Positions 38,941 to 49,909 of a stretch of DNA of 64,000 bases are shown in pieces. The stretch is taken from positions 992,001 through 1,056,000 of the forward strand of contig NZ_JAIGNK010000001.1 of the NCBI RefSeq assembly GCF_019711435.1. Direction: 5' to 3'. The stretch is from Qipengyuania polymorpha. GTDB taxonomy: Bacteria > Pseudomonadota > Alphaproteobacteria > Sphingomonadales > Sphingomonadaceae. Position 1 is the stretch's first letter, and each line of letters opens with the position of its first letter. The position numbers and the translations under genes are program-made. The notes beneath the pieces were generated by a model. The model was not told the origin of the DNA, searched no databases, and was given only the letters and a program-made list of their open reading frames with translations.

Positions 38941-39582
38941 CTGCCTGCGATAAAGATCTGCGGCATTGCAACCACCGACGCGCTCGACGCAGCCATCGAG
39001 GCGCGCGCCGACTATATTGGTCTCGTCTTCTTCCCGCCCTCCCCGCGCCATGTCGACGGGCACGCTGCGAGTGCTCTGGCGATGAGAGCGGGCGCGGGTA
39101 TCGGGCGCGTGGGATTGTTCGTCGATGCCGATGACAGCCTGATTTCCGAAGGCCTGAAAGCGGGCCGGCTGGATGCGCTCCAACTCCATGGCAAGGAAAC
39201 GGCGCAACGCGTCGCCGAGGTGAGGTCGCGTTTCGGTGTCCCGGTCTGGAAGGCCATTTCGGTTGCGACAGCGCGCGACATGGAAACTGCGGAAGCCTAC
39301 CGCAGCGCCGCCGACCTACTGCTCTTCGATGCCAAGACCCCGGCGGATGCCGCTTTGCCCGGCGGGATGGGACTTCGCTTCGACTGGTCGTTGCTGGAGC
39401 GCTGGAAGGGCCGTCCCGGATGGGGGCTGGCGGGCGGCCTGACGCCTGACAATGTCGGTGATGCCATCGCGCTCACACGACCGCCGCTGGTCGACACATC
39501 CTCCGGGGTAGAGAGCGCTCCCGGGGTGAAGGACCCCGATCGCATCAGGGCATTCTGCAAGGCAGCCCGTCCGGCCTCGTGA
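38938..39582 (+). CDS. trpF: Phosphoribosylanthranilate isomerase
   Basis: 214 residues from a TTG start, third step of tryptophan synthesis from anthranilate. IKICGI at residues 5-10 holds the catalytic Cys; ADYIGLVFFPPSPRHV, LQLHGKE, DLLLFDAKTP and GWGLAGGLTPDNVGDAI are the conserved TIM-barrel segments. Unlike in many relatives, no trpB/trpA follows; a terminator and an outer-membrane gene come next. Confidence 0.94.
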   Translation: MLPAIKICGIATTDALDAAIEARADYIGLVFFPPSPRHVDGHAASALAMRAGAGIGRVGLFVDADDSLISEGLKAGRLDALQLHGKETAQRVAEVRSRFGVPVWKAISVATARDMETAEAYRSAADLLLFDAKTPADAALPGGMGLRFDWSLLERWKGRPGWGLAGGLTPDNVGDAIALTRPPLVDTSSGVESAPGVKDPDRIRAFCKAARPAS

Positions 39583-39589
39583 CACCATG

Positions 39590-39623
39590 AAAAAAGGGGC
39601 GGAACCGCAGCGCGGCCCGCCCC
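39590..39623 (-). terminator. Terminator between trpF and outer-membrane barrel gene
   Basis: GGGGCGG / CCGCCCC (39596-39602 with 39617-39623) with an inner CCGC/GCGG stem. On the minus strand six T residues follow, so it mainly terminates the barrel gene. Confidence 0.78.
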
Positions 39624-39645
39624 CCATTTACTCGCGTCGTGCGCC

Positions 39646-40110
39646 TTAGAAGGCAGCGCCGACCGAAACGGTTGCAGCGTCGAGATCACCGAAGTCGCTG
39701 AAGAAGTGACGGTATGCAGCGCCAACATAGATGGTGTCGTTGAGCTTGTGCTCATAACCTGCGCCGAGAACGATCGAATCGTAGAAGCTGTCGTTCTCGA
39801 AGGTGTAGCCGAGCGTCGCGTAGAGCTTGCCAGCGTCCGACGTCGTCGTGCCGAGACGCGAGCTCACGCCGAAAACGGCATCTGCACCGTCGACGAGAAC
39901 CTTGTCGAGCGATCCTTCGACACCAACGAACAGCGTTTCGCCGAGGTCGAAATCGTAACCGATGGCAGCACCGGCGGTTGCTTCGCTTTCGTCATAGGCC
40001 CACACGATACCGCCACGCGCTTCGACGCGGACTTCACCACCGTCCTGTGCGGCGGCGGGGGTTGCGAGGGCAGCGACGGCCACTGCGGTTGCTACTGCGA
40101 ACTTGCGCAT
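39646..40110 (-). CDS. Small outer-membrane beta-barrel protein
   Basis: 154 residues from the ATG at 40110. MRKFAVATAVAVAALATPAAAQ is a Sec signal. The mature part alternates short amphipathic strands (VRVEARGGIVWAYDE, KLYATLGYTFEND, IVLGAGYEHKLND, IYVGAAYRHFF) and ends in VSVGAAF with a terminal Phe, the outer-membrane assembly signal. It resembles OmpA-like/opacity porin-family barrels. It is monocistronic, with a terminator after it. A second, different barrel gene lies at 45072. Confidence 0.87.
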   Translation of the reverse strand: MRKFAVATAVAVAALATPAAAQDGGEVRVEARGGIVWAYDESEATAGAAIGYDFDLGETLFVGVEGSLDKVLVDGADAVFGVSSRLGTTTSDAGKLYATLGYTFENDSFYDSIVLGAGYEHKLNDTIYVGAAYRHFFSDFGDLDAATVSVGAAF

Positions 40111-40490
40111 TTTATTTCCTTTTTGTGTTTTCAAGCCAGCCCCGGTCGGGGCGTGGGGAGCGCGCCTATCCTTCCAGTGTGCTATTCGATCAACACAGGA
40201 ATTTTGCCAAGAGCCACGCAGTTGGTTAATGCGGCCAATGCGCAACAAATTTGCGCAGGATTGTATCTTTTGATAAGTCAGTCTCAGCGACTGAGGGAAT
40301 TGATGACCTCTCCTAACAAGGCGTTTCGAAGGTTGACGCGGCGCACAATCCTGCTATTCGCGCGCCTTCGCTGATTGGCCCCGCACCCCGGTGAAGCGGT
40401 GGCCGCGCCCGAACTTTCTGGTTCAGGTGGTGCGATGCCGGGTTGGATGGCCACCGATGGGGTGGCTCAAGCAAATTGAAGGAAAGACTT
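40111..40490. other. 380-base divergent intergenic region (barrel gene / rpsD)
   Basis: No protein gene is seen. The left two thirds are relatively A/T-rich and should hold the promoter of the minus-strand barrel gene. The right third contains the likely rpsD promoter and a GC-rich leader. No riboswitch is recognised. Confidence 0.5.
40333..40360 (+). promoter_or_regulatory. Probable rpsD promoter
   Basis: TTGACG (40333-40338) and TATTCG (40355-40360) are spaced by 16 bases, leaving a leader of about 125 bases before rpsD. This is pattern-based only. Confidence 0.45.
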
Positions 40491-41105
40491 ATGTCGAAGC
40501 GCAAGAGCGCCAAGTACAAACTCGACCGCCGGATGGGTGAAAATATCTGGGGTCGTCCGAATTCCCCGGTCAACAAGCGTTCGTATGGCCCCGGCCAGCA
40601 CGGCCAGCGCCGCAAGGGCAAGATGTCCGACTTCGGCCTGCAGCTGCGCGCCAAGCAGAAGCTCAAGGGCTACTACGGCGACGTGACCGAGAAGCAGTTC
40701 AAGCGCACCTACAAGGAAGCGTCGGCCATGAAGGGCGACACCGGTCAGAACCTGATCGGCCTGCTCGAACAGCGTCTCGACATGGTTGTGTACCGCGCCA
40801 AGTTCGCACCGACCATCTTCGCGGCCCGCCAGATCGTGAGCCACGGCCACATCTACCTGAACGGCGTGAAGACCAACATCGCATCGGCCCGCGTCAAGGT
40901 CGGCGACGTCGTCAGCCTCGGCAGCAAGGCTAAGGAAATGGCTCTCGTCATCGAAGCCCAGAGCCTGCCCGAGCGTGAAATTCCCGATTACGTCGCACCC
41001 GACGGCAACGACAAGGTGACCTTCACCCGCGTGCCGAAGCTCGACGAAGTGCCCTACCCGGTCACCATGGAACCGAACCTGGTCGTCGAGTTCTACTCGC
41101 GCTAA
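40491..41105 (+). CDS. rpsD: 30S ribosomal protein S4
   Basis: 204 residues from the ATG at 40491, with GAAGGAAAG just upstream. S4 nucleates 30S assembly on 16S rRNA and helps translational accuracy. [19 protein letters not shown], the S4-type RNA-binding domain [20 protein letters not shown], and [16 protein letters not shown] are diagnostic. It is a stand-alone gene with its own terminator, as in other alphaproteobacteria. Confidence 0.97.
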   Translation: MSKRKSAKYKLDRRMGENIWGRPNSPVNKRSYGPGQHGQRRKGKMSDFGLQLRAKQKLKGYYGDVTEKQFKRTYKEASAMKGDTGQNLIGLLEQRLDMVVYRAKFAPTIFAARQIVSHGHIYLNGVKTNIASARVKVGDVVSLGSKAKEMALVIEAQSLPEREIPDYVAPDGNDKVTFTRVPKLDEVPYPVTMEPNLVVEFYSR

Positions 41106-41126
41106 TCGGTCCGGCAACGGAACAGC

Positions 41127-41160
41127 AAAAGGGCGGTCCTTCGGGGCCGCCCTTTTCGTT
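41127..41160 (+). terminator. rpsD terminator
   Basis: AAAAGGGCGG / CCGCCCTTTT (41127-41136 with 41147-41156), a 10-bp perfect stem with CTTCGG in the loop and flanking A/T tracts, so it can act in both directions. Confidence 0.88.
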
Positions 41161-41226
41161 TGCGCGTCACTCGGTTCGTCGCATTTTACGAAACCGATTC
41201 CGCCACTTAGGCGTTTCGATGATACT

Positions 41227-41397
41227 ATGACACAATATCGTTTCGTCACCCGCGACCGTGCGGGGAAATGGTACGCCACCCTCGCCGAAGCACAGCGCCA
41301 GGCCAACCGTATCGGTGCAGGCTTCACCGATGCATTGGGCAGGTTCGTCGCCTATCGCGGCACAGTCCTCGAAATGCGCGAAGCCGGGGCAACCTAG
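41227..41397 (+). CDS. Small 56-residue hypothetical protein
   Basis: An ATG frame of 57 codons that is easy to miss because of its size. It reads MTQYRFVTRDRAGKWYATLA, then an Ala/Arg/Gln helix AEAQRQANRIGAG, then FTDALGRFVAYRGTVLEMRE. The balanced, ordered composition and the GC-rich third positions argue for real coding. It ends by overlapping the convergent M50-like gene by 4 bases. I recall similar short conserved proteins in sphingomonads but cannot assign a role. Confidence 0.55.
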   Translation: MTQYRFVTRDRAGKWYATLAEAQRQANRIGAGFTDALGRFVAYRGTVLEMREAGAT

Positions 41398-42146
41398 CGC
41401 CGGTGCGCGATTTTCAGCGCGTAGAACACCATCACAATGATCAGCGCGGTAATCAGCCCGCCCCAGAACCAGTAGGGCAGGACGAGTGCCTGCTCGATAT
41501 GGCCGGTGTCGGACATTTGCATGCGCCCTTCCATCATGCCGCCTTCGGTGAAGAGATAGCCGAAATCGCGGTAGATGCTGATGCACCCCTGCACGCCGAG
41601 AAACTGGACGGAAAAGCGCCGGTGTTGCTCGCGGCCATAAAAGGCGAGGCCGAGGCATATCGCCCCGAGTGCAGGCAGTACCATCCACCCCGTTGTCGAG
41701 CGCACCCAGATCAGTGTCGAACCTATCAGCGCCACGCCAAGCGCGATCAACGCCCCCTTGGTCATCTTGTGGGCGCGCGACGCGAGGATGAGCAGGCACC
41801 CCGCGACCGTCGGCCCGAGGAGGCCTGCCGCAGCGATGGCAGCCTGCGAAACGCGTCCCGGCTCGCCTTCGCCGATATGAAGCGCATAGCCCGAGCCATC
41901 GGGAAAGATCACGAGCCTCTCGAAATCATTCCCGAACGCCATCGCGGCAAGACCATGACCCATCTCGTGGAACCATGTCGCGAGTATGCTGAAGGGATAG
42001 AGGAGATAGCCGCCGTAGGGCGAGTGCCACAGCAGGATGGAGATGAAGCCGAGCAGCACCAGCAACACGATTTCGCGATTGTCCGCCTCGCGTTTCTGGT
42101 TCGCGGGGCGCATCCGCCAGACGTTGCTATTGTTTTGCCAACCCAT
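41394..42146 (-). CDS. M50-like membrane metalloprotease family protein
   Basis: 250 residues, with GGGAG 6 bases before the start. Several helices surround the zinc motif His60-Glu-Met-Gly-His64 in ATWFHEMGHGLAAMAFG. Polar segment GYALHIGEGEPGRVSQAAIA and helices LLGPTVAGCLLILASRA and ALIALGVALIGSTLIWV follow. It matches the M50B-like family of predicted intramembrane proteases; the substrate is unknown. It lies 37 bases downstream of the SDR gene. Confidence 0.85.
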   Translation of the reverse strand: MGWQNNSNVWRMRPANQKREADNREIVLLVLLGFISILLWHSPYGGYLLYPFSILATWFHEMGHGLAAMAFGNDFERLVIFPDGSGYALHIGEGEPGRVSQAAIAAAGLLGPTVAGCLLILASRAHKMTKGALIALGVALIGSTLIWVRSTTGWMVLPALGAICLGLAFYGREQHRRFSVQFLGVQGCISIYRDFGYLFTEGGMMEGRMQMSDTGHIEQALVLPYWFWGGLITALIIVMVFYALKIAHRR

Positions 42147-42183
42147 CCGATGCTCCCGAAACCCTGGCGCATCAGGTGCGCGC

Positions 42184-42878
42184 TCAGGGCTCTATTTCCT
42201 TGCCGTCCCATGCGAATATGCGCCCGCTATGCGCGGGTTCAAGCGATTCGAGCACCGCGAGCAATTGCTGCGCCGAATAGTCCGGGCTGAAGAGCTTGCC
42301 CTCGGGGACGTTGCCCTGAAAGGGTTTGGAGAGGTCGGTATCGACCGTACCCGGATGCATGGCGACGCAGAAGGCATCGGGCCTTTTGCGGGCCAGTTCG
42401 ACCGAAAGTGTCCGGATAACCTGGTGGAGTGCAGCCTTGCTGGCACGATAGCCGTACCATCCACCAAGACGATTGTCCGAAATACTCCCCACCCTCGCGG
42501 AAAGTCCGGCAAAGCCGGTCCTGCCTTCGCGCGCGAGCAGTGGCAGGAAATGCTTCGCCACCAGCGCCGGTCCCGCAGCGTTGACGGCGAAATTGCGCGC
42601 CAGTTCGGAGGCGTCGAGATGGCGCCAGTCCTTTTCCGGCCCCTCTCCATCCTCGTGCAGGTAACCACTCGCCACGAATACGAGGTCTAACGGGCCATGC
42701 TCGCGCACCGCGTCGGCGGCTGCGGCGATGCTCGCTTCGTCGGTAAGGTCGAGCGGGATGTGACCTCGCCCGCGGCGGGAGAAACGATGAACTTCGGTTC
42801 CGCCCTTCTCAAGCCTGTCGCACAGGGCAGCGCCGATACCTCCGGAGGCGCCAACGACCGCTGCGCGCCTCCAGCCCA

Positions 42879-42879
<1 letters not shown>
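42184..42879 (-). CDS. Short-chain dehydrogenase/reductase
   Basis: 231 residues. GASGGIGAALC is the NAD(P) loop; NAAGPALVAKHF is the structural Asn motif; Tyr-x3-Lys lies in WYGYRASKAALHQ with a Ser upstream in LSARVGSISD. The C-terminal AWDGKEIEP is like C-factor/YciK-type SDRs. The substrate is unknown. The start overlaps the tgt stop by one base (TGATG), so the two are coupled. Confidence 0.9.
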
Positions 42880-44968
<2,089 letters not shown>

Positions 44969-45019
44969 GCCGCGCCGCCTAGCGGTTGCTGCGCCGCCCC
45001 GCTACCCCCGCAAAGCAAA

Positions 45020-45048
45020 GGGGCGAGCCTCTGTCCGAGACCCGCCCC
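45020..45048 (-). terminator. Probable terminator after barrel gene
   Basis: GGGGCG / CGCCCC (45020-45025 with 45043-45048) with a short inner CTC/GAG stem. On the minus strand it is followed by TTTGCTTTG. It lies 23 bases past the barrel stop. Confidence 0.5.
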
Positions 45049-45071
45049 CAAAATCAGCGAAGAAGTCCCGC

Positions 45072-45629
45072 TTAGAACTTCAAGCCGACACCCGCAGTCG
45101 CGCGGACGGTGTCGAAGCTGACCGTGTCGAGATTGACGCGCAGCAGCGTGTTGCCGAGGCCGAAGTCTGCGCCGAGGCCGAGGATATAGTCGCCATCGCT
45201 ATCATCGAGACCGTCGAAGATGGTTTCGTCATCTACACCGGTAATCTCGGACAGGTCGAATTCGACTTCCTGATAACCACCGCGAGCATAAATCTTCGCA
45301 CCGCCGGGCAGTTTTGCGCCGAGACGGCCGGCAATGCCGTACTCGCTATCGATCGCGCCGAAGCCGAAGTTGTAGTTCACTTCCGCGCCGACGAATGCAC
45401 CCGGACCGAGCGGAAGGTCGTAACCTGCAAATGCACCGACGATGGTGCCGCTGCTCTCGAGGTCGATGTCGAACCCGTCTTCGATTTCGCCGAGATCGAG
45501 GTCGTGGACACCAGCCTGGACACCGATGAAGCCTTCACCGGGCAGGACGTCCTGCGCCTGCGCTGCGGTCGGAAGGGCGAATGCTGCGCCTGCAGTGGTT
45601 GCGGCGAGCAGGAATGCTTTGGTCTTCAT
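45072..45629 (-). CDS. Outer-membrane beta-barrel protein
   Basis: 185 residues. MKTKAFLLAATTAGAAFALPTAAQAQ is a Sec signal. Strands such as GFIGVQAGVHDLDL, SGTIVGAFAGYDLPLG, FVGAEVNYNFGFG and AKIYARGGYQEVEFD, with a final ATAGVGLKF, fit a small porin/OmpA-like barrel. The mature chain is very acidic with a DDSDGD loop. It appears monocistronic. Confidence 0.86.
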   Translation of the reverse strand: MKTKAFLLAATTAGAAFALPTAAQAQDVLPGEGFIGVQAGVHDLDLGEIEDGFDIDLESSGTIVGAFAGYDLPLGPGAFVGAEVNYNFGFGAIDSEYGIAGRLGAKLPGGAKIYARGGYQEVEFDLSEITGVDDETIFDGLDDSDGDYILGLGADFGLGNTLLRVNLDTVSFDTVRATAGVGLKF

Positions 45630-45747
45630 TATTTTCCCTCATTTTCAGGTCCGCTCCTGAATGCGGACTGCGCCCTATCTGCGCCGCAATTGCTTGCGCG
45701 ACTCTGAATGGAAAATGCTTAACGCAGCAAGTTTCGTTAAATTTTGT

Positions 45748-46512
45748 TCAGGCGCGCAATCGCCAGCCGGTTTTGAAAATGTAGGCGATGACCGCAGTGC
45801 AGGCGGCGAGGAAGCCGAGCGTGATGCCGAAGCTGACCCAGATATTCACATCGCTGCTGCCGTAGAAAGTCCAGCGCAGGCCGCTCACAAGGTAGACGAT
45901 GGGATTGGCCAGCGCGATAGTGTCCCAGGGCTTGGGCAGCATGTCGATGGAATAGAAGGTCCCACCAAGGAACGTCAGCGGGGTGAGGAAGAGCATGGGG
46001 ATGATGCCCAGTTTCTCGAAATTGTCCGCCCAAATGCCGAGGATGAAGCCGAACAGGCTGAAGGCGGCCGCCACCAGCATGATGTAGAGCACCGCCAGCA
46101 GCGGGTGCGCGATGGAATAATCGACGAACAGGCGCGCGGTGAGCAGGATGATGGCGGCGAGGATGAGGCTCTTGGTCATCGCTGCCCCGACGAAGCCGAT
46201 GAGCGTTTCGGCCACACCCACGGGCGCGCTTAGCAGCTCGTAAATCGTGCCGGTGAAGCGCGGCATGTAGATGCCGAAACTGGAATTGCTGGTCGTCTCG
46301 CCGAGCAGGGTCAGCATCAGGAGGCCGGGGATGATGAAGGCCCCGTAATCCACTCCGCCAAGGTCGGGCATGCGCCCGCCGATGGCCGCGCCGAAGACGA
46401 TGAAATAAAGCGAGGTCGTCAGCACGGGCGCGAGCACCGACTGGAACGCCGTGCGCAGGAAACGCATCAACTCACGCGTGTAGATGGACCAGGTTGACCG
46501 CCAGCCAATCAT
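45748..46512 (-). CDS. ABC-2 type transporter permease
   Basis: 254 residues from the ATG at 46512, overlapping the ATPase stop as ATGA. Six helices are expected (LTTSLYFIVFGAAIG, IIPGLLMLTLLGETT, LILAAIILLTARLFV, LLAVLYIMLVAAAFSLFGFI, GIIPMLFLTPLTFLGG, LGFLAACTAVIAYIF). The NSSFGIYMPRFTGTIYELL stretch is the ABC-2 signature zone. Close relatives are NodJ/YadH-type exporters. The cargo is unknown. Confidence 0.9.
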   Translation of the reverse strand: MIGWRSTWSIYTRELMRFLRTAFQSVLAPVLTTSLYFIVFGAAIGGRMPDLGGVDYGAFIIPGLLMLTLLGETTSNSSFGIYMPRFTGTIYELLSAPVGVAETLIGFVGAAMTKSLILAAIILLTARLFVDYSIAHPLLAVLYIMLVAAAFSLFGFILGIWADNFEKLGIIPMLFLTPLTFLGGTFYSIDMLPKPWDTIALANPIVYLVSGLRWTFYGSSDVNIWVSFGITLGFLAACTAVIAYIFKTGWRLRA

Positions 46513-47456
46513 GCCGGTTGTTCCTCTTCCTCGCCCAGCAAGGACACGAAGATGTCCTCCAGGCTGCTCTCGCGCACGTCGATGCCTTTGTAATCGATAC
46601 CGCTGCCAATCAGCGCCTTGGTGATGTCGGCGACTTCTGCCTTGCCGCGTCCTGTCCCGTCGCCGCCCCGATAGCAAAGCGAGGTGCCGCCCTCCTCCAG
46701 CTCAATCGGATATTGCGCTAGCGCAGGCGGCAATTCGGATAAGGGGCTGGCGAGCGAGATATGCGCCTCGGTCCGCCCCAACCGCGCCATCATCGCTTCC
46801 TTTTCGTCGACCATGATGAGCTGGCCCTTGCGGATGATGCCCACGCGGTCGGCCATTTCCTCGGCTTCTTCGATGTAGTGGGTGGTGAGGATGACGGTCA
46901 CGCCCTTGGCGCGCATCTGGTCGATGATGGCCCACATGCCCTTGCGCAGTTCGACGTCGACGCCAGCGGTGGGTTCGTCGAGGAACAGGAGGTCGGGCTC
47001 GTGCGCCAGCGCCTTGGCTATCAGCACGCGGCGCTTCATCCCGCCCGACAGCGCCATGATGCGCTCGTCCTTCTTGTCCCACAGGCTGAGCGACCGCAGG
47101 ATTTCCTCGATGCGTGCGGGGTCGGGCGCGAGGCCGAAAAGCCCGCGCGAATAGGCCACCGCGCGCTGGACCGGCTCGAACATGTCGGTCGACAATTCCT
47201 GTGGCACCAGCCCGATGCGCGCGCGGGCCTTGCGCCAGTCGGTCGCGAGGTCGTGCCCGAAGGCCCGGATGGTGCCGGAAGTCGGGCGAACCAGCCCGCA
47301 GACCGCGCCGATAAGCGTCGTCTTGCCCGCACCGTTAGGCCCCAGAAGCGCGAAAATCTCGCCCTTGCGAATGGTGAGGTTTACATCGTCGAGGGCCTTG
47401 AGCCCGCCGGGATAGACCTTGGAAAGACCGTCGAGCTCGAGGATGGCTTCACTCAT
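46509..47456 (-). CDS. ABC transporter ATP-binding protein (ABC-2 exporter)
   Basis: 315 residues. Walker A is LGPNGAGKTTLIGAV, the signature LSGGMKRRVLIAKALA and Walker B LLFLDEPTAGVD, followed by a His switch in ILTTHYIEEAEEMADRVGII. The C-terminal region (LSELPPALAQYPIELEEGG) is the extension of YadG/NodI-like ATPases. It works with the coupled permease, forming a complete exporter pair lying between queA and the barrel gene. Confidence 0.93.
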   Translation of the reverse strand: MSEAILELDGLSKVYPGGLKALDDVNLTIRKGEIFALLGPNGAGKTTLIGAVCGLVRPTSGTIRAFGHDLATDWRKARARIGLVPQELSTDMFEPVQRAVAYSRGLFGLAPDPARIEEILRSLSLWDKKDERIMALSGGMKRRVLIAKALAHEPDLLFLDEPTAGVDVELRKGMWAIIDQMRAKGVTVILTTHYIEEAEEMADRVGIIRKGQLIMVDEKEAMMARLGRTEAHISLASPLSELPPALAQYPIELEEGGTSLCYRGGDGTGRGKAEVADITKALIGSGIDYKGIDVRESSLEDIFVSLLGEEEEQPA

Positions 47457-47467
47457 GCGAGCGAGCG

Positions 47468-48496
47468 TTACGGCAGCAGGAGCGAGGAGTCACCATAGGA
47501 ATAGAAGCGGTACTCTTCCGCAATCGCATGGGCATAGGCTTGCTGCATGCGCTCGCGGCCCATCAGCGCGCTGACGAGCATGAAGAGCGTCGACTTGGGC
47601 AGGTGGAAATTGGTCATCAGCCCGTCGATGGCGTTGAAGGTGTAGCCAGGCGTAATGAAGATGTCGGTGTCGCCGGCGAAGGGACGAATGACCTTGTCCG
47701 CGCCGGTCGCGCTTTCGAGTAGGCGCAGGCTGGTCGTGCCCACTGCGATGATGCGGCCACCCTTGGCGCGCGCCGCGTTGAGGCGGTCGGCAGTGTCCTG
47801 CTCGATGCGGCCCCATTCCGAATGCATCTGGTGGTCGTCGGTGTCGTCGGCCTTTACGGGCAAGAAGGTGCCTGCGCCAACATGCAAAGTGAGCGTTTCG
47901 GTGGCGATGCCCCGCTCGGCGAGGCTCGCCATCAGGCGGTCGGTGAAGTGCAACGCAGCCGTCGGAGCGGCGACGGCGCCGTCTTCCTTGGCGAACATGG
48001 TCTGGTAGTCTTCGCGGTCCTGCGCATCGGTCTCACGCTTGCCCGCGATGTAGGGCGGCAGCGGCATGGTGCCGGCGCGCTCGAGCAGGACTTCGACCGG
48101 CTCCTCGCCCTCGAAGAAGAGGATGAAGCTGCCGTCGGCCAGACGCTCTTCGGCAACCGCCGTCACGCCCCCACCAAACTCGGCCACCTCGCCCAACCGC
48201 AGCCGCTTGGCGTTGCGGATGAAGGCCTGCCAGCGGCGGAGGTCCACACGCTTGTGCAAAGTCGCGCCGATTTTGGCCTCGCCGCGGCGGCCCTCGAGCT
48301 GTGCAGGAATGACCCGCGTATCGTTGAAGACCAGCACATCGCCCGGCTGCAGCAGGTCCGGCAGGTCGCGCACATGGCGGTCTGCGAGCGGCTCGCCCCC
48401 GCGCACCAGCAGCATGCGCGCAGCATCGCGCGGGCGCGCCGGACGCAGCGCTATACGTTCGTTGGGAAGTTCGAAATCGAAAAGGTCGACGCGCAT
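47468..48496 (-). CDS. queA: S-adenosylmethionine:tRNA ribosyltransferase-isomerase
   Basis: 342 residues, full length. QueA makes epoxyqueuosine from preQ1 in tRNA using the ribosyl part of [60 protein letters not shown] and the [21 protein letters not shown]-terminus are diagnostic. The ABC ATPase start lies 11 bases downstream, and the cyclophilin gene is 51 bases upstream. Confidence 0.96.
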   Translation of the reverse strand: MRVDLFDFELPNERIALRPARPRDAARMLLVRGGEPLADRHVRDLPDLLQPGDVLVFNDTRVIPAQLEGRRGEAKIGATLHKRVDLRRWQAFIRNAKRLRLGEVAEFGGGVTAVAEERLADGSFILFFEGEEPVEVLLERAGTMPLPPYIAGKRETDAQDREDYQTMFAKEDGAVAAPTAALHFTDRLMASLAERGIATETLTLHVGAGTFLPVKADDTDDHQMHSEWGRIEQDTADRLNAARAKGGRIIAVGTTSLRLLESATGADKVIRPFAGDTDIFITPGYTFNAIDGLMTNFHLPKSTLFMLVSALMGRERMQQAYAHAIAEEYRFYSYGDSSLLLP

Positions 48497-48547
48497 GCCA
48501 GCGCCCCTATACGCTGGTTGCGCACAAGAAAACTCGGGAATTGAACC

Positions 48548-49234
48548 TTACGAGTTCAAATCGTCGAGCGTGACCTCTTCCTCGCCCATGATGGCAGGCG
48601 CGGCGGCGGGCATCGGGGCCGGAACCGGCTTGTTTTCCGAAGCCATCGAGGCCTGCAGGATGCGCGTCGGGTTTGCGGGCGGTTCGCCGCGGTTGATGGC
48701 ATCGACGGCGGCCATGTTCGAAATCACGCGGCCGAAGTTGGTGTACTTCTTGTCGAGGCTGAAGCGCGGGTAGAACACGATGAAGAACTGGCTGTTCGCG
48801 CTGTCTTCGCTCGAGGCGCGCGCCATCGAGAGCGTGCCGCGGATATGCGGCATCGGATTGAACTCTTCCTTGAGGTCGGGAAGCGGGCTGCCGCCCTGCC
48901 CCGTGCCGGTCGGATCGCCGGTCTGCGCCATGAAACCTTCGATGACGCGGTGGAAGATCACACCGTCGTAAAAGCCTTGGGCGGCGAGCGTCTTGATACG
49001 TTCGACATGGTTGGGAGCCCATGCGGGCATCAGGCGAATGCCGACACGCTCGCCGTTCGACAGGTCGAGGAACAGGATGTTCTCGCGGTCTTCGTTGAGA
49101 TTGTAATTGACCGGCTCGTATTTGAAGGTCGAGGCGGTCGCGGCCTCAGCCTCGGCTTCCTGCGCGATGGCGGAGACCGGAAGCGTGACTGCAAGGGCAG
49201 CGGCAGCAAGGGCAAGCGAAGACTTGAGCATCAT
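48548..49234 (-). CDS. Periplasmic cyclophilin-type peptidyl-prolyl isomerase
   Basis: 228 residues. A Sec signal (MMLKSSLALAAAALAVTLPVSA) ends before an acidic linker. The cyclophilin core has FYDGVIFHRVIEGFMAQTGD, GTGQGGSPLPDLKEEF, GTLSMARASSEDSANSQFFI and KYTNFGRVISNM, covering the catalytic Arg, Phe and Gln positions. The C-terminus is Pro/Ala-rich and acidic. It sits upstream of queA, the usual alphaproteobacterial order. Confidence 0.93.
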   Translation of the reverse strand: MMLKSSLALAAAALAVTLPVSAIAQEAEAEAATASTFKYEPVNYNLNEDRENILFLDLSNGERVGIRLMPAWAPNHVERIKTLAAQGFYDGVIFHRVIEGFMAQTGDPTGTGQGGSPLPDLKEEFNPMPHIRGTLSMARASSEDSANSQFFIVFYPRFSLDKKYTNFGRVISNMAAVDAINRGEPPANPTRILQASMASENKPVPAPMPAAAPAIMGEEEVTLDDLNS

Positions 49235-49316
49235 ATTTCCGTCGAATTGTCCTGTATGCGAAACGCCCTAGCGGCGCAGCGCTGTCGGTTCAATGAATGG
49301 ATTCGAGTATCCACCA

Positions 49317-49394
49317 CCGTTCGTGTCGAGCGCAGTCGAGACACGCTGGTCTGGCGCAACATTACCGTATCCCGACTTCGCTCGATACGAACGG
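49317..49394. repeat. Palindromic intergenic repeat element (REP-like)
   Basis: Two imperfect inverted arms (49317-49345 and 49366-49394) pair with about three mismatches over 23 bases: GTTCGTGTCGAGCGCAGTCG versus the reverse complement of CGACTTCGCTCGATACGAAC. They surround a roughly 20-base centre. It resembles the dispersed 'TCGAGCGAAGTCGA' palindromes I know from sphingomonad intergenic regions. It lies in the gap between coaD and the cyclophilin gene, 2 bases from the coaD stop, so it may also protect or end the coaD transcript. Confidence 0.65.
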
Positions 49395-49396
49395 AG

Positions 49397-49909
49397 CTAA
49401 TAGTCGCCCAGCCGCCCCTTTTCCTTGACGCGCGCGACCACGTCCTCGCACACGGGTTTGCTGACGAAGGGCGTGATGTCGCCGCCGAACAGCGCGATTT
49501 CCTTGACCAGCTTGGAGGCGATGGGCTGGAGCGAGACATCGGCCATGAGGAACACGGTTTCGATATCGTCGTCGAGCTGCTGATTCATGCCCGCCATCTG
49601 GTACTCATATTCGAAGTCGGCGACAGCGCGCAGGCCGCGGATAAGGACGCTCGCCCCCATCTTCTGCGCGAACTTCACCAGCAGGGCGTTGAAGCCGACC
49701 ACCTCGACGTTATCGAGCCCCATGGCGGCAATCTCGCGCTCGACCATGGCAAAGCGCTCCTCGGTCGAGAACATGGGGTTTTTCGACGGATTGGTCGTCA
49801 CCCCGATAATGAGCTTGTCGACCAGCTTGCTGCCGCGCCGGATAATGTCGGCATGGCCCAGCGTGATGGGGTCGAATGTGCCCGGGTAGATACCGATACG
49901 TGTCGCCAT
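49397..49909 (-). CDS. coaD: Pantetheine-phosphate adenylyltransferase
   Basis: 170 residues. It transfers AMP to 4'-phosphopantetheine in CoA synthesis. The nucleotidyltransferase motif is TFDPITLGHADIIRRGSKLV (T-x-G-H at residues about 18-21). GLRAVADFEYEYQMAGMNQQ and the C-terminal SKLVKEIALFGGDI are conserved. The start overlaps the ispA stop by one base (TGATG). Confidence 0.96.
   Translation of the reverse strand: MATRIGIYPGTFDPITLGHADIIRRGSKLVDKLIIGVTTNPSKNPMFSTEERFAMVEREIAAMGLDNVEVVGFNALLVKFAQKMGASVLIRGLRAVADFEYEYQMAGMNQQLDDDIETVFLMADVSLQPIASKLVKEIALFGGDITPFVSKPVCEDVVARVKEKGRLGDY

Noticed and set aside
45719..45740. Two TTAA half-sites upstream of the barrel gene
   Set aside because: They are spaced by 14 bases, not 7, so they do not fit a CtrA full site.
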